Source of the DNA: an uncultured Gemmatimonadota bacterium
GTDB lineage: Bacteria > Gemmatimonadota > Gemmatimonadetes > Palauibacterales > Palauibacteraceae
DNA: 64,000 nucleotides
NCBI GenBank assembly: GCA_913043255.1
Contig: CAJWLK010000003.1
Coordinates: forward strand, 1 to 64,000
Direction of reading: 5' to 3'
Shown here: positions 50,513 to 58,374 of the stretch, piece by piece
Layout: each line of letters begins with the position of its first letter
Position numbering within the stretch: the first letter of the stretch is position 1
Notes under the pieces: generated by a model
The model's database searches: none
Seen by the model: the letters and a program-made list of their open reading frames with translations, nothing else
Told to the model about the DNA's origin: nothing
Program-made: the position numbers and the translations under genes

Positions 50513-52293
50513 TGATCAACAGGTTTTTTGCCAATGGGGTTGGAGCACTCGCCTTCCTTTTAATTGCTCCTGCATTTATATCGGAATCTCCGGTCGCCGA
50601 TGCTGCGAAGGAAGGTGACATCGAAGCGATTCGAATGCTTGTGAGTACCGGGGCGGATGTGAATGAGGCCCAGGGGGATGGGATGACCGGACTCCATTGG
50701 GCTGCACTTACAGGTAGTGCTGAGATCGCTACGGTTCTCATCGGTGCAGGGGCGGATGTTTCTGCGGTGACGCGAATTGGCGGACATACTCCACTCCATG
50801 TTGCAAGCCGAGCTGGTTACGCGCCGGTAGTGCAGGCCCTACTTACTGCAGGTGCTCGGTCAAATGAGGTTACGAGTACCGGCGTCACACCGCTTCACTT
50901 TGCCGCTGCTGCGGGGAGCGCAGATGCGGTCCAATTATTGTTACACCACGGAGCAGAGCCAAATGCTCGTGAGCCAGAATGGGGACAGACGCCCTTGATG
51001 TTTGCCGCCGCCGCCGATCGGGCTGACGCAATCCCAGTTTTGATAACTGGCGGTGCTGATCCGTCTATTACGGCCCGGGTGCTGGATATTGTAGCTCGTA
51101 ATGATTGGGATACGGCAGAGCGTCGAAATCGGAATTCTCGACTTGCTGCAATCCGGGCCGGAGAAACCCCTTCAGAGGTTGAGGTTGGAACTAGGGCGCC
51201 CAAGCCCAATGATTCGCTCAATGAGGAGCAAGATGCTGCTGAGCGTCGAGGCGGAGAGCCTATTCCACCCGCTTGCTCTGGTTGCCTAGGAAATTACGCT
51301 GAGCTTGTAGGTACACATGGTGGTTTGACACCACTTTTGTTGGCGGCCCGAGAGGGACATGAAGCAGCAGCGTTTGCACTCTGGAATGGGGGTGCGGACA
51401 TCAATCAGACAAGTGCGGCCGACGGAACGTCCCCCATATTGATTGCTCTGATCAATGGGCATTTTGATCTGGGGATAAAACTGCTTGAAGCTGGTGCCGA
51501 CCCGAATATGGCGAGCACTGCAGGGGCGACTCCGCTTTATGCCGCGCTAAACATGGAATGGTCACCGAAATCGCGACATCCGCAGCCTACCGATTATCGA
51601 CAGCAGAAGCATTCCTATCTTGAGGTCATGGAGATTTTGCTCTCAGCGGGGGTAGATCCCAATCCGCGTCTTAAGAAATCACTCTGGTTCACGACCTATA
51701 ACCGAGATTTGTTTGGGGTGGACCGCACGGGTGCAACGCCATTTTGGCGGGCTGCGCACGCCCTCGACATTAATGCCATGAAACTGTTGCTCACCTACGG
51801 AGCAAACCCTGATTTGCCTACGATAAAACGGCCGTCACGACGTTATAGATATGATATAACAGACGAACAGGCTCTCCCGAATGTCGATGCTTCTGGCCTT
51901 CCACTTGTCCCCGTAGGAGGCCCCGCCGTTTACCCGATCCATGCAGCAGCTGGAGTTGGTTACGGAGAAGGCTTCGCCGGAAACTCACACCGGTATGTTC
52001 CCGACGCATGGCTTCCTACCATGAAGTTCCTCGTCGAAGAACTGGGTGCGGATGTGAATGCTCGGGATCATAACGGGTATTCACCAGTCCATCACGCTGC
52101 GGCGCGCGGAGACAACGAGTTGATACATTACCTGGTAGGTAAAGGTGCTGACGTTACATTTATAGCTCGGAACGGGCAGACAACTATCGACCTAGCAAAC
52201 GGTCCAGTCCAACGGATTCAGCCGTTCCCGGAGACCATCGCATTACTTGAGAGCATGGGCGCTAAGAATAACCATAAGTGCGTATCCTGCTGA
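50512..52293 (+). CDS. Exported ankyrin-repeat protein with C-terminal CxxC tail, cassette copy 2
   Basis: 593 aa. ATG 50512 shares its A with the DUF1552 stop (TAATG), so translation is coupled. The signal VGALAFLLIAPAFI precedes SESPVADAAKEGDIE, as in copy 1. Ankyrin repeats include TGLHWAA, TPLHVAS, TPLHFAA, TPLMFAA, TPLLLAA, ATPLYAA, ATPFWRAA and SPVHHAA. The linker is shorter and less acidic than in copy 1 and contains CSGC (about 255), which copy 1 lacks. The segment QPTDYRQQKHSYLE matches QPTAFRQQEHGYLE of copy 1. The protein ends NNHKCVSC, again CxxC at the very C-terminus. Confidence 0.9.
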   Translation: MINRFFANGVGALAFLLIAPAFISESPVADAAKEGDIEAIRMLVSTGADVNEAQGDGMTGLHWAALTGSAEIATVLIGAGADVSAVTRIGGHTPLHVASRAGYAPVVQALLTAGARSNEVTSTGVTPLHFAAAAGSADAVQLLLHHGAEPNAREPEWGQTPLMFAAAADRADAIPVLITGGADPSITARVLDIVARNDWDTAERRNRNSRLAAIRAGETPSEVEVGTRAPKPNDSLNEEQDAAERRGGEPIPPACSGCLGNYAELVGTHGGLTPLLLAAREGHEAAAFALWNGGADINQTSAADGTSPILIALINGHFDLGIKLLEAGADPNMASTAGATPLYAALNMEWSPKSRHPQPTDYRQQKHSYLEVMEILLSAGVDPNPRLKKSLWFTTYNRDLFGVDRTGATPFWRAAHALDINAMKLLLTYGANPDLPTIKRPSRRYRYDITDEQALPNVDASGLPLVPVGGPAVYPIHAAAGVGYGEGFAGNSHRYVPDAWLPTMKFLVEELGADVNARDHNGYSPVHHAAARGDNELIHYLVGKGADVTFIARNGQTTIDLANGPVQRIQPFPETIALLESMGAKNNHKCVSC

Positions 52294-52318
52294 ACCATTT
52301 TTCTAGTTTTCCGAAGTT

Positions 52319-53869
52319 TTGAACCCGTCTGACCCTGGGACCGATCCCGACCAATACGCTACGGTTTGGGACCTTCTGAACACTTCGCGTGATCGTGATG
52401 TTGCGATTGCTGCCCCTGAACGAGACCCGTTTCTATATGCGGGCCTTCGTCAGCACGTCACTTCAACAGTGGCAGCGCTTAATGAACGCGGGATTGGGCG
52501 AAACGATCGGGTAGCGATTGTGCTGCCGAATGGCCCTGAGATGGCATCGTCCTTTCTGGCTGTTGGTGCAGGAGCGACAACAGCACCCCTAAACCCTGCG
52601 TACCGTAAGCGCGAGTTTCTCTTCTATTTATCTGACCTGGGGACCAAGACCCTCCTGCTAGAGGAGGGTAGCGATTCGCCGGCTCGCGATGCGGCGAACG
52701 AGTTAGGAATTTCGGTACTGGAACTGCGTACGGATCCGAGTCAGCCGGCTGGTGCGTTTGAATTAGTGGGTGATGGCCCCGGTGGAACTTGTTCGACAAG
52801 TGGTATGGCGAAGTATGATGATATTGCACTCATCCTTCACACCTCGGGAACGACTTCACGGCCCAAGATCGTGCCCCTGAGTCACCGTAATGTCTGCTGC
52901 TCGGCCCAAAACATCCAAAGAACGCTTGGTCTAACAAAGGAAGACCGTTGTCTTAATGTGATGCCGCTATTCCACATCCATGGACTAATGGCGGCTACGC
53001 TATCACCAGTGAGTGTAGGTGCCTCCGTCTTCTGCACCCCAGGATTCAACGCTCTTAAGTTTTTCGCATGGTTAGATGAGGCGCGTCCAAGCTACTACAC
53101 GGCAGTTCCAACCATGCACCAGGCGATCCTGGCCCGGGCCTCTCGCAATCGAGAAGTTATCGATGCCACTCCACTTCGGTTCATCCGATCCTCTTCTTCG
53201 GCACTCCCACCGCAAGTTATGGAGGAGTTGGAAGAAGTTTTCGGGGTTCCTGTCGTTGAGGCATATGCAATGACTGAAGCTGCTCACCAAATGACGTGTA
53301 ATCCACTACCACCCTGCGACCGAAAAGCGGGCACAGTTGGCGTTGCTGCTGGACCTGAAGTCTCGATCATGGATGAAGCAGGTACCCACCTGAAGGCGGA
53401 TTCGGTCGGTGAGATTGTAATCCGGGGTGATAACGTGACGGATGGATACGAAAAGAACCCTGAGGCCAATGCGGAAGCGTTTACGGATGGTTGGTTCCGT
53501 ACTGGTGATCAAGGGGTCATGGATGCGGCCGGATATCTAACAATTACCGGTCGCCTCAAGGAAATCATCAATCGTGGTGGCGAGAAAATTTCTCCTCGCG
53601 AAGTCGATGAGGTGATTATGGATCACCCTGCGATACAGCAAGTAGTCGCATTTGCTGTGCCACATGACAAGCTTGGTGAACAGGTGGCAGCAGCTGCTGT
53701 CCTTCGGGAAGGTATGGAAGCCACGCCACAGGAAATCAGGGAATTTGCGGCGGGGCAACTTGCTGACTTTAAAGTGCCGAAAGAGATCCTGATTTTAGAG
53801 GAAATCCCAAAGGGGCCGACCGGAAAATTGCAGCGGATAGGGTTGGCCGAAAAGCTTGGATTGGCATGA
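52319..53869 (+). CDS. AMP-forming acyl-CoA synthetase, AAE3/oxalyl-CoA-synthetase-like
   Basis: 516 aa, probably from TTG 52319; no suitable ATG lies near the conserved start TVWDLLNTSRD. The ANL core shows the P-loop LILHTSGTTSRPKIVPLSH (about 172), VMPLFHIHGLMAATLSP, YAMTEAAHQMTCNPLPP, GWFRTGDQG, GRLKEIINRGGEKISPREVD and the acylation Lys in PKGPTGKLQR. The combination of HTSGTTSRPK, MTEAAHQM and NPLPP resembles plant AAE3 and yeast Pcs60 oxalate-CoA ligases more than fatty-acyl ligases, so oxalate or another short acid is a candidate substrate (inference). It is 25 nt after the ankyrin gene and 49 nt before a PanE-like gene. Confidence 0.88.
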   Translation: MNPSDPGTDPDQYATVWDLLNTSRDRDVAIAAPERDPFLYAGLRQHVTSTVAALNERGIGRNDRVAIVLPNGPEMASSFLAVGAGATTAPLNPAYRKREFLFYLSDLGTKTLLLEEGSDSPARDAANELGISVLELRTDPSQPAGAFELVGDGPGGTCSTSGMAKYDDIALILHTSGTTSRPKIVPLSHRNVCCSAQNIQRTLGLTKEDRCLNVMPLFHIHGLMAATLSPVSVGASVFCTPGFNALKFFAWLDEARPSYYTAVPTMHQAILARASRNREVIDATPLRFIRSSSSALPPQVMEELEEVFGVPVVEAYAMTEAAHQMTCNPLPPCDRKAGTVGVAAGPEVSIMDEAGTHLKADSVGEIVIRGDNVTDGYEKNPEANAEAFTDGWFRTGDQGVMDAAGYLTITGRLKEIINRGGEKISPREVDEVIMDHPAIQQVVAFAVPHDKLGEQVAAAAVLREGMEATPQEIREFAAGQLADFKVPKEILILEEIPKGPTGKLQRIGLAEKLGLA

Positions 53870-53918
53870 TTGCCTGCGTTCCCGGCGACGATGAGTTCGA
53901 CGGAGCGTTCATTTTCTG

Positions 53919-54899
53919 ATGAAGATCTGTATCTACGGTGCAGGAGCGATCGGTGGCTATCTGGGGGTCCAACTGACACTCGCTGGAGAAGATGTCACGC
54001 TTATCGCTCGCGGCCCACACTTGGAGGCCATGCAGGAGAATGGCCTCAAGCTCCGAATCAATGGCGAGGAAAAGGTGGCCCGCCCGAAGTGTACCGATGA
54101 TCCATCCGAAGTTGGGCCGCAAGACTTCGTAATCATCACACTCAAGGCACATTCAGTCACCAGCATCGTCGAACCCATACAAGCGTTGTTCGATGAGAGT
54201 ACCGCCGTAGTAACTGCGACGAATGGGGTTCCTTGGTGGTACTTTTACCAGCTCGCCGGTGCGTGGGAGAACCAACGTCTGGAGACTGTGGATCCTGGAG
54301 GTCTTCAATGGGATGGGATTGGGCCTGATCGGGTGATCGGTTGCGTTGTTTATCCGGCGACTGAAGTGGTTGAGCCGGGAATCATTGAACACATAGAAGG
54401 AAATCGCTTTACATTGGGTGAACCAAGTGGCGAAAAGACCCACCGAGTTAAGCAGCTCAGCGGGGCACTGATTTCTGCGGGATTTCGTGCGCCAATTCGC
54501 CGCATCCGAGATGAGATCTGGGTAAAGCTCTGGGGGAATCTCGCGTTCAATCCGCTGAGCGTTCTCACACTTGAAACGCTGGACCACCTCGCTTCTGATC
54601 CCGGTACGAGAGGGGTTGCAAAGAGTATGATGAAGGAAGGGCAAGCGATTGGTGAAGCGCTTGGAGCTCGGTTTAGCGTCGATCTCGAACGACGGTTAGA
54701 TGGTGTTGCGGGGGTCGGTGCACACCGAACCTCGATGCTTCAGGATTTGGACAAAGGTCGCCCAATAGAGGTCGATGCGCTGCTTGGCTCTGTTCAGGAG
54801 ATGGGTCGCTTGGTGGCCATCGAAACGCCAACCATTGATGTTGTTCTTGCCCTGGTTCGCCAACGGGCTCGGCTCGCTGGCGTCTATCCGCACACTTGA
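53919..54899 (+). CDS. 2-dehydropantoate 2-reductase (ketopantoate reductase) family
   Basis: 326 aa, the family's usual size. The N-terminal NADP-binding MKICIYGAGAIGGYLGVQL is followed by VTLIARG. TLKAHSVTSI and ATNGVPWWYF are in the first domain. The catalytic Lys lies in IWVKLWGNLAFNPLSVLT (about 205), and the C-terminal helical domain has SMLQDLDKGRPIEVDALLG with the conserved Glu and Asp. It either makes pantoate for CoA or reduces another 2-oxo acid; paralogues with other roles are frequent. Its position after an acyl-CoA synthetase fits either. Confidence 0.88.
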   Translation: MKICIYGAGAIGGYLGVQLTLAGEDVTLIARGPHLEAMQENGLKLRINGEEKVARPKCTDDPSEVGPQDFVIITLKAHSVTSIVEPIQALFDESTAVVTATNGVPWWYFYQLAGAWENQRLETVDPGGLQWDGIGPDRVIGCVVYPATEVVEPGIIEHIEGNRFTLGEPSGEKTHRVKQLSGALISAGFRAPIRRIRDEIWVKLWGNLAFNPLSVLTLETLDHLASDPGTRGVAKSMMKEGQAIGEALGARFSVDLERRLDGVAGVGAHRTSMLQDLDKGRPIEVDALLGSVQEMGRLVAIETPTIDVVLALVRQRARLAGVYPHT

Positions 54900-54911
54900 C
54901 GACCTCGTCAA
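54896..54911. terminator. Short palindrome at the PanE-like stop codon
   Basis: TTGACGA (54896-54902) and TCGTCAA (54905-54911) form an inverted repeat with a 2-nt centre; the stop codon TGA of the plus gene is within the left arm. It lies between convergent genes and may mark the transcript end. No T-run follows. Confidence 0.35.
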
Positions 54912-54923
54912 TCCTCTAGGAGT

Positions 54924-56438
54924 CTACGCTCCAAACAAGGGGATTTGGAAAACGCGGGCAAAGATTAAAACAATACTCAACCCCGTAAAAATCAGGAGGC
55001 TAAACCCTCCGAACCATCGGTCGAATGAGGATGGGTAGAAGAGCGTGTCCTGCTTGGGTATCACCGTTAGGCAGTAATACAGATTCAAGTAAAAAATGAT
55101 AGGTGCGACGAAAAAGGCGAGTGCTGACGCCACAAGAACCATGAAAACAGGACGTGGTATCCATGCAATGAACAGAACCGATGAAACCAGCGAATAAAGC
55201 ATCGTCATTCGATATATGTTGTATTCTGAATACCACTTCTTGGTGTGATCGGGGCTAGTTCGATCGCTTGGTGCAATCCCCCTGAGCCGGGCCGTAGGCC
55301 GAAACAAATTCCGGCAGCAAGCTCCGACGATTCGCGGCCATCCATCGAAGTAGTTAAAGGCGGTAGAAAACGTACCCGCGAGAGCTCCCAGCAGGAATAT
55401 TGTCATCATCCAAGGTCCGACACTCAAGGTGAAAATCCCCGCAATCTCACCCATTACGGCTCGACCTTCGATTGGGTTCGGATATAGCCACACAGCCGCA
55501 AGCAAAAGGAAAACGGTTGCCATAAGAAACGATACAACGTGCCCAGTCCTAAAGTCCCAAAGGCCGATGCGGAACCAGCGCCGGCAGTACTCTCTCGCGT
55601 GAGGTGTCAGCTGAGATACATCTACCGTGAGATCTTCCTTTGGTGATGCGAACGGATCAAATCTAGGGACAACTCCTGTTTCTTCGAGGGAAGGTCGCAC
55701 TTTGCTCATTCCGGCTTTCTTCGCCGTGCCCCACTCAGAGGCTTGTAGCGAAACATCGATGCCGGTGGGAAGAAGCCCAAGAAACGCGGCGATCACGAGC
55801 CAAGACCCATCAGGGATCTCAACTAAAAAGAAGTGCCCCATTTCGGAAAGAGGGGCAGGTTGAACGAAGTACACACCTAGTGTGGACAGGACAAGAATGC
55901 CTGCCAAGATCTTAGTGGTTACTTCGACGGCTTTATAGCTTCCACGCAAGATGATTAAGACTGAAATGATACCGAGAAAGGCCGCATAGACCTCGAGCGA
56001 AATCGGCAGTCCGAAATGTTCGCTAAACAGGTAGTAAAATACGGCAGCCGCAGCGATTAGGCGTCCAGCCTGCCCGATCGCACACTGAATTAACGTTGTG
56101 ACCATCACGTACCACAACGGCCACTTCTTCCAAGCGGTCGCGTAGGCTTCGAGTAGACTTTTCCCTGTGGCGTTCGTGAAGCGGAATGCCATCTCGAAAC
56201 CGTAGTACTTGAAAATGTATGCGACGGGCAGACACCATAAGAGTGCGTAGGCGAACCGCCCTCCCGCCGTAGGAGCAGTGACTAGGTGGCTAGTTCCGAT
56301 CCCAGTCATCATCAAGATCATGCCCGGACCAAAGTGGGCCAAGAGATGCTTTGGGCGCATCGAGGGAAGTGAGAAGTTCTCGAAGTCCGCAGGCCGCTCT
56401 TTTTCTGATGAGCTATCAAACACTCGTTCAACTCCCAT
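54924..56438 (-). CDS. Divergent Nramp-family membrane transporter
   Basis: 504-aa protein with about 11 hydrophobic segments, opening HLLAHFGPGMILMMTGIGTS. This corresponds to the first Nramp helix, where metal transporters have DPGN; here the position reads GTSH. The sixth helix contains LPTGIDVSLQASEWG instead of the MPHN-type motif. A soluble insertion of about 75 residues (SEWGTAKKAGMSKVRPSLEE to EYCRRWFRIG) interrupts the helices. It is related to the Nramp/APC superfamily but lacks the canonical metal ligands, so the substrate may be Mg2+, another ion or an organic solute. It converges on the PanE-like gene. Confidence 0.82.
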   Translation of the reverse strand: MGVERVFDSSSEKERPADFENFSLPSMRPKHLLAHFGPGMILMMTGIGTSHLVTAPTAGGRFAYALLWCLPVAYIFKYYGFEMAFRFTNATGKSLLEAYATAWKKWPLWYVMVTTLIQCAIGQAGRLIAAAAVFYYLFSEHFGLPISLEVYAAFLGIISVLIILRGSYKAVEVTTKILAGILVLSTLGVYFVQPAPLSEMGHFFLVEIPDGSWLVIAAFLGLLPTGIDVSLQASEWGTAKKAGMSKVRPSLEETGVVPRFDPFASPKEDLTVDVSQLTPHAREYCRRWFRIGLWDFRTGHVVSFLMATVFLLLAAVWLYPNPIEGRAVMGEIAGIFTLSVGPWMMTIFLLGALAGTFSTAFNYFDGWPRIVGACCRNLFRPTARLRGIAPSDRTSPDHTKKWYSEYNIYRMTMLYSLVSSVLFIAWIPRPVFMVLVASALAFFVAPIIFYLNLYYCLTVIPKQDTLFYPSSFDRWFGGFSLLIFTGLSIVLIFARVFQIPLFGA

Positions 56439-56528
56439 TTGAAATGGCCGGTGGAGGTTAGGTTATGGGCTGGAAAGCCGCTAGACCATTATCTATCGTA
56501 ATTGACAACTTTTGTCGGGAGAAACGAA

Positions 56529-57026
56529 ATGTTTGTCATTTTCAAGTGCTTTCATCGGTTCTCGATCTTGGTTCTATTCTCTGCTGCCTCCATCGGCTGC
56601 ATGGGTTCCGAAGAAAGCCTTCGGGCAAATCAGGACCAACTTGTTGGGGCCTGGACACTCGTTTCTTGGGAGAGCCAAGCGATGGATGGAACGGTCACTC
56701 AACCGTACGGTCCAAATCCTATGGGGCAAATCGTCTATTCAGGGAGTGGCCGTATGTCTGCACAACTCATGCACCCGAATACTTCTCTTACCGAGGTTAC
56801 CGATCGGTTCTTTGCCTACTATGGCAGTTATACGGTCGATGAAGGGTCTTCCGTCGTGATTCACCATGTCGAGGGAGCACTTCTCCCCACGTGGGTTGGA
56901 ACAGAACGTCCACGTTCGTTCACATTTGACGGTCGAGACCGGGTGATCCTCAATACTATGCCAGATGCGCAGCGGACGAATGGAGCCGTCAGTACACTTG
57001 TTTGGCAACGCGTATCGGGCAACTGA
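56529..57026 (+). CDS. Lipocalin-like domain lipoprotein
   Basis: 165 aa from ATG 56529, preceded by GGGAGAAACGAA; an ATG at 56502 is in frame but would precede the signal. The signal FSILVLFSAASIGC is a lipobox (Cys24). The rest matches a lipocalin_5-type domain: QLVGAWTLVSWESQ (about 41), PYGPNPMGQIVYSGSGRMSAQL, FAYYGSYTVDEG, VIHHVEGALLPTWVG and STLVWQRV. Such proteins are small beta barrels that may bind hydrophobic ligands. It is divergent from the Nramp-like gene (90 nt) and followed 74 nt later by another lipoprotein. Confidence 0.85.
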   Translation: MFVIFKCFHRFSILVLFSAASIGCMGSEESLRANQDQLVGAWTLVSWESQAMDGTVTQPYGPNPMGQIVYSGSGRMSAQLMHPNTSLTEVTDRFFAYYGSYTVDEGSSVVIHHVEGALLPTWVGTERPRSFTFDGRDRVILNTMPDAQRTNGAVSTLVWQRVSGN

Positions 57027-57100
57027 TATCAGCAATACCATAATCGACAATGTGGCGCTGCCTCGGTCTTACATCACACTTGATCAAGAACGTTGAACCA

Positions 57101-58327
57101 ATGAACTGTTGGCGTACACGTCCAACACCCGAAGTCCGGCGGACACATTACCCGTGGGTGATGCTCGTTGCCGTTGCTTGTAGCTCTCTTGGGTGTGGTG
57201 GCGAGGTTGTCGGTGTCGGTTCGGTCACAGTGAAAATCACGCCAGATGTTGCACTTGCAGTGGGTGTGGGCCAGACCATCGATTTTAGTGTTACGGTGAA
57301 CACTATGTCTTCGGACATCTCGGGTGATGGACGTGTATACTGGAGTGTCGACAATGTCCAGATTGCCTCGATTGACGAAAATGGTGTCGCGACGGCCATA
57401 TCACCTGGCGTGACCCATGTTATGGTGACGGTCGATGGACAAAATGACATGGCTGTGCTGGAAGTATATGTGCCAGAATTGGTTGCAGAATATGAGATAG
57501 GGACTAGTTATAGGGGCCGCTCCGACTATGTGGAATACATTCCCGGTGACCTTCCCGTCATCCTGTCCGCGGCGCATGGTGGAGGGATTACACCCGCTGA
57601 GATAAATGACCGGACGTGGGGTGTGACAGTTACCGATCGAAATACTACAGAACTGACCTTGGCTGTTCGAGATGCCTTTTTTGATCAAACCGGACACACG
57701 CCCCACGTCATCATTTCCCACCTTAGTCGCGTCAAGTTGGATCCTAACCGTGAGATTATAGAGGCGGCTCAAGGGAATGTTTTTGCGGAACATGCTTGGG
57801 AGGAGTTTCAAGGTTTCATCGAGATCGCGAGGGAGGCGGTTACATCAGACTTTGGTGGAGGTATGTACTTTGATATGCACGGACACGGTCACCCGATCGG
57901 CCGGCTAGAGCTTGGCTATCTCCTTAGTATATCGATGCTAAATCAGCCCGACACTGCACTCAATAATCTGACGACTGCGGAGATGACAAGTATCCGTGCT
58001 ATCGGCTTCGATTCGCCGATACCTTTTTCGAAGCTTCTTAGAGGCCCAACTAGCTTTGGTGGTTACCTAGAGGCGGAAGGGATTCGGGCCGTGCCAAGTC
58101 CCGGAGATCCTTCTCCCGGTACAGACCCATATTTCATCGGAGGATACAATACGCATCGCCACGGATCTATTGAGGCTAATGAGGTCGTCAGCGGCATCCA
58201 GGTCGAGCATCACTTCAGAGGAATTAGGGATTCCAACCAGAACCGTCGCTCATACGCCACCCGGTTCGCGACTACCATACAGATGTTTTTACTTCAACAC
58301 TTCGGTTTTTTCGAGCCTTCTGTTTAA
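57101..58327 (+). CDS. Lipoprotein with BIG2-type Ig domain and N-formylglutamate-amidohydrolase-like domain
   Basis: 408 aa from ATG 57101. The signal WVMLVAVACSSLGC has a lipobox (Cys32). Residues about 40-130 are a bacterial Ig-like group 2 domain (VYWSVDNVQIASIDENGVATAISPG). From about 150 an N-formylglutamate amidohydrolase-like catalytic domain follows: LPVILSAAHGGGITPAEI, ISHLSRVKLDPNREI, YFDMHGHGHPIGRLELG and YNTHRHGS, with His/Asp/Glu residues in the pattern of zinc carboxypeptidase-fold Fgase enzymes. Substrate unknown; it would act outside the cytoplasm. It converges on the choice-of-anchor B gene. Confidence 0.83.
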   Translation: MNCWRTRPTPEVRRTHYPWVMLVAVACSSLGCGGEVVGVGSVTVKITPDVALAVGVGQTIDFSVTVNTMSSDISGDGRVYWSVDNVQIASIDENGVATAISPGVTHVMVTVDGQNDMAVLEVYVPELVAEYEIGTSYRGRSDYVEYIPGDLPVILSAAHGGGITPAEINDRTWGVTVTDRNTTELTLAVRDAFFDQTGHTPHVIISHLSRVKLDPNREIIEAAQGNVFAEHAWEEFQGFIEIAREAVTSDFGGGMYFDMHGHGHPIGRLELGYLLSISMLNQPDTALNNLTTAEMTSIRAIGFDSPIPFSKLLRGPTSFGGYLEAEGIRAVPSPGDPSPGTDPYFIGGYNTHRHGSIEANEVVSGIQVEHHFRGIRDSNQNRRSYATRFATTIQMFLLQHFGFFEPSV

Positions 58328-58374
58328 GAGACCAAGATGAAAGATCAAGGTTTACACAGCGTTTCTTCCACTCG

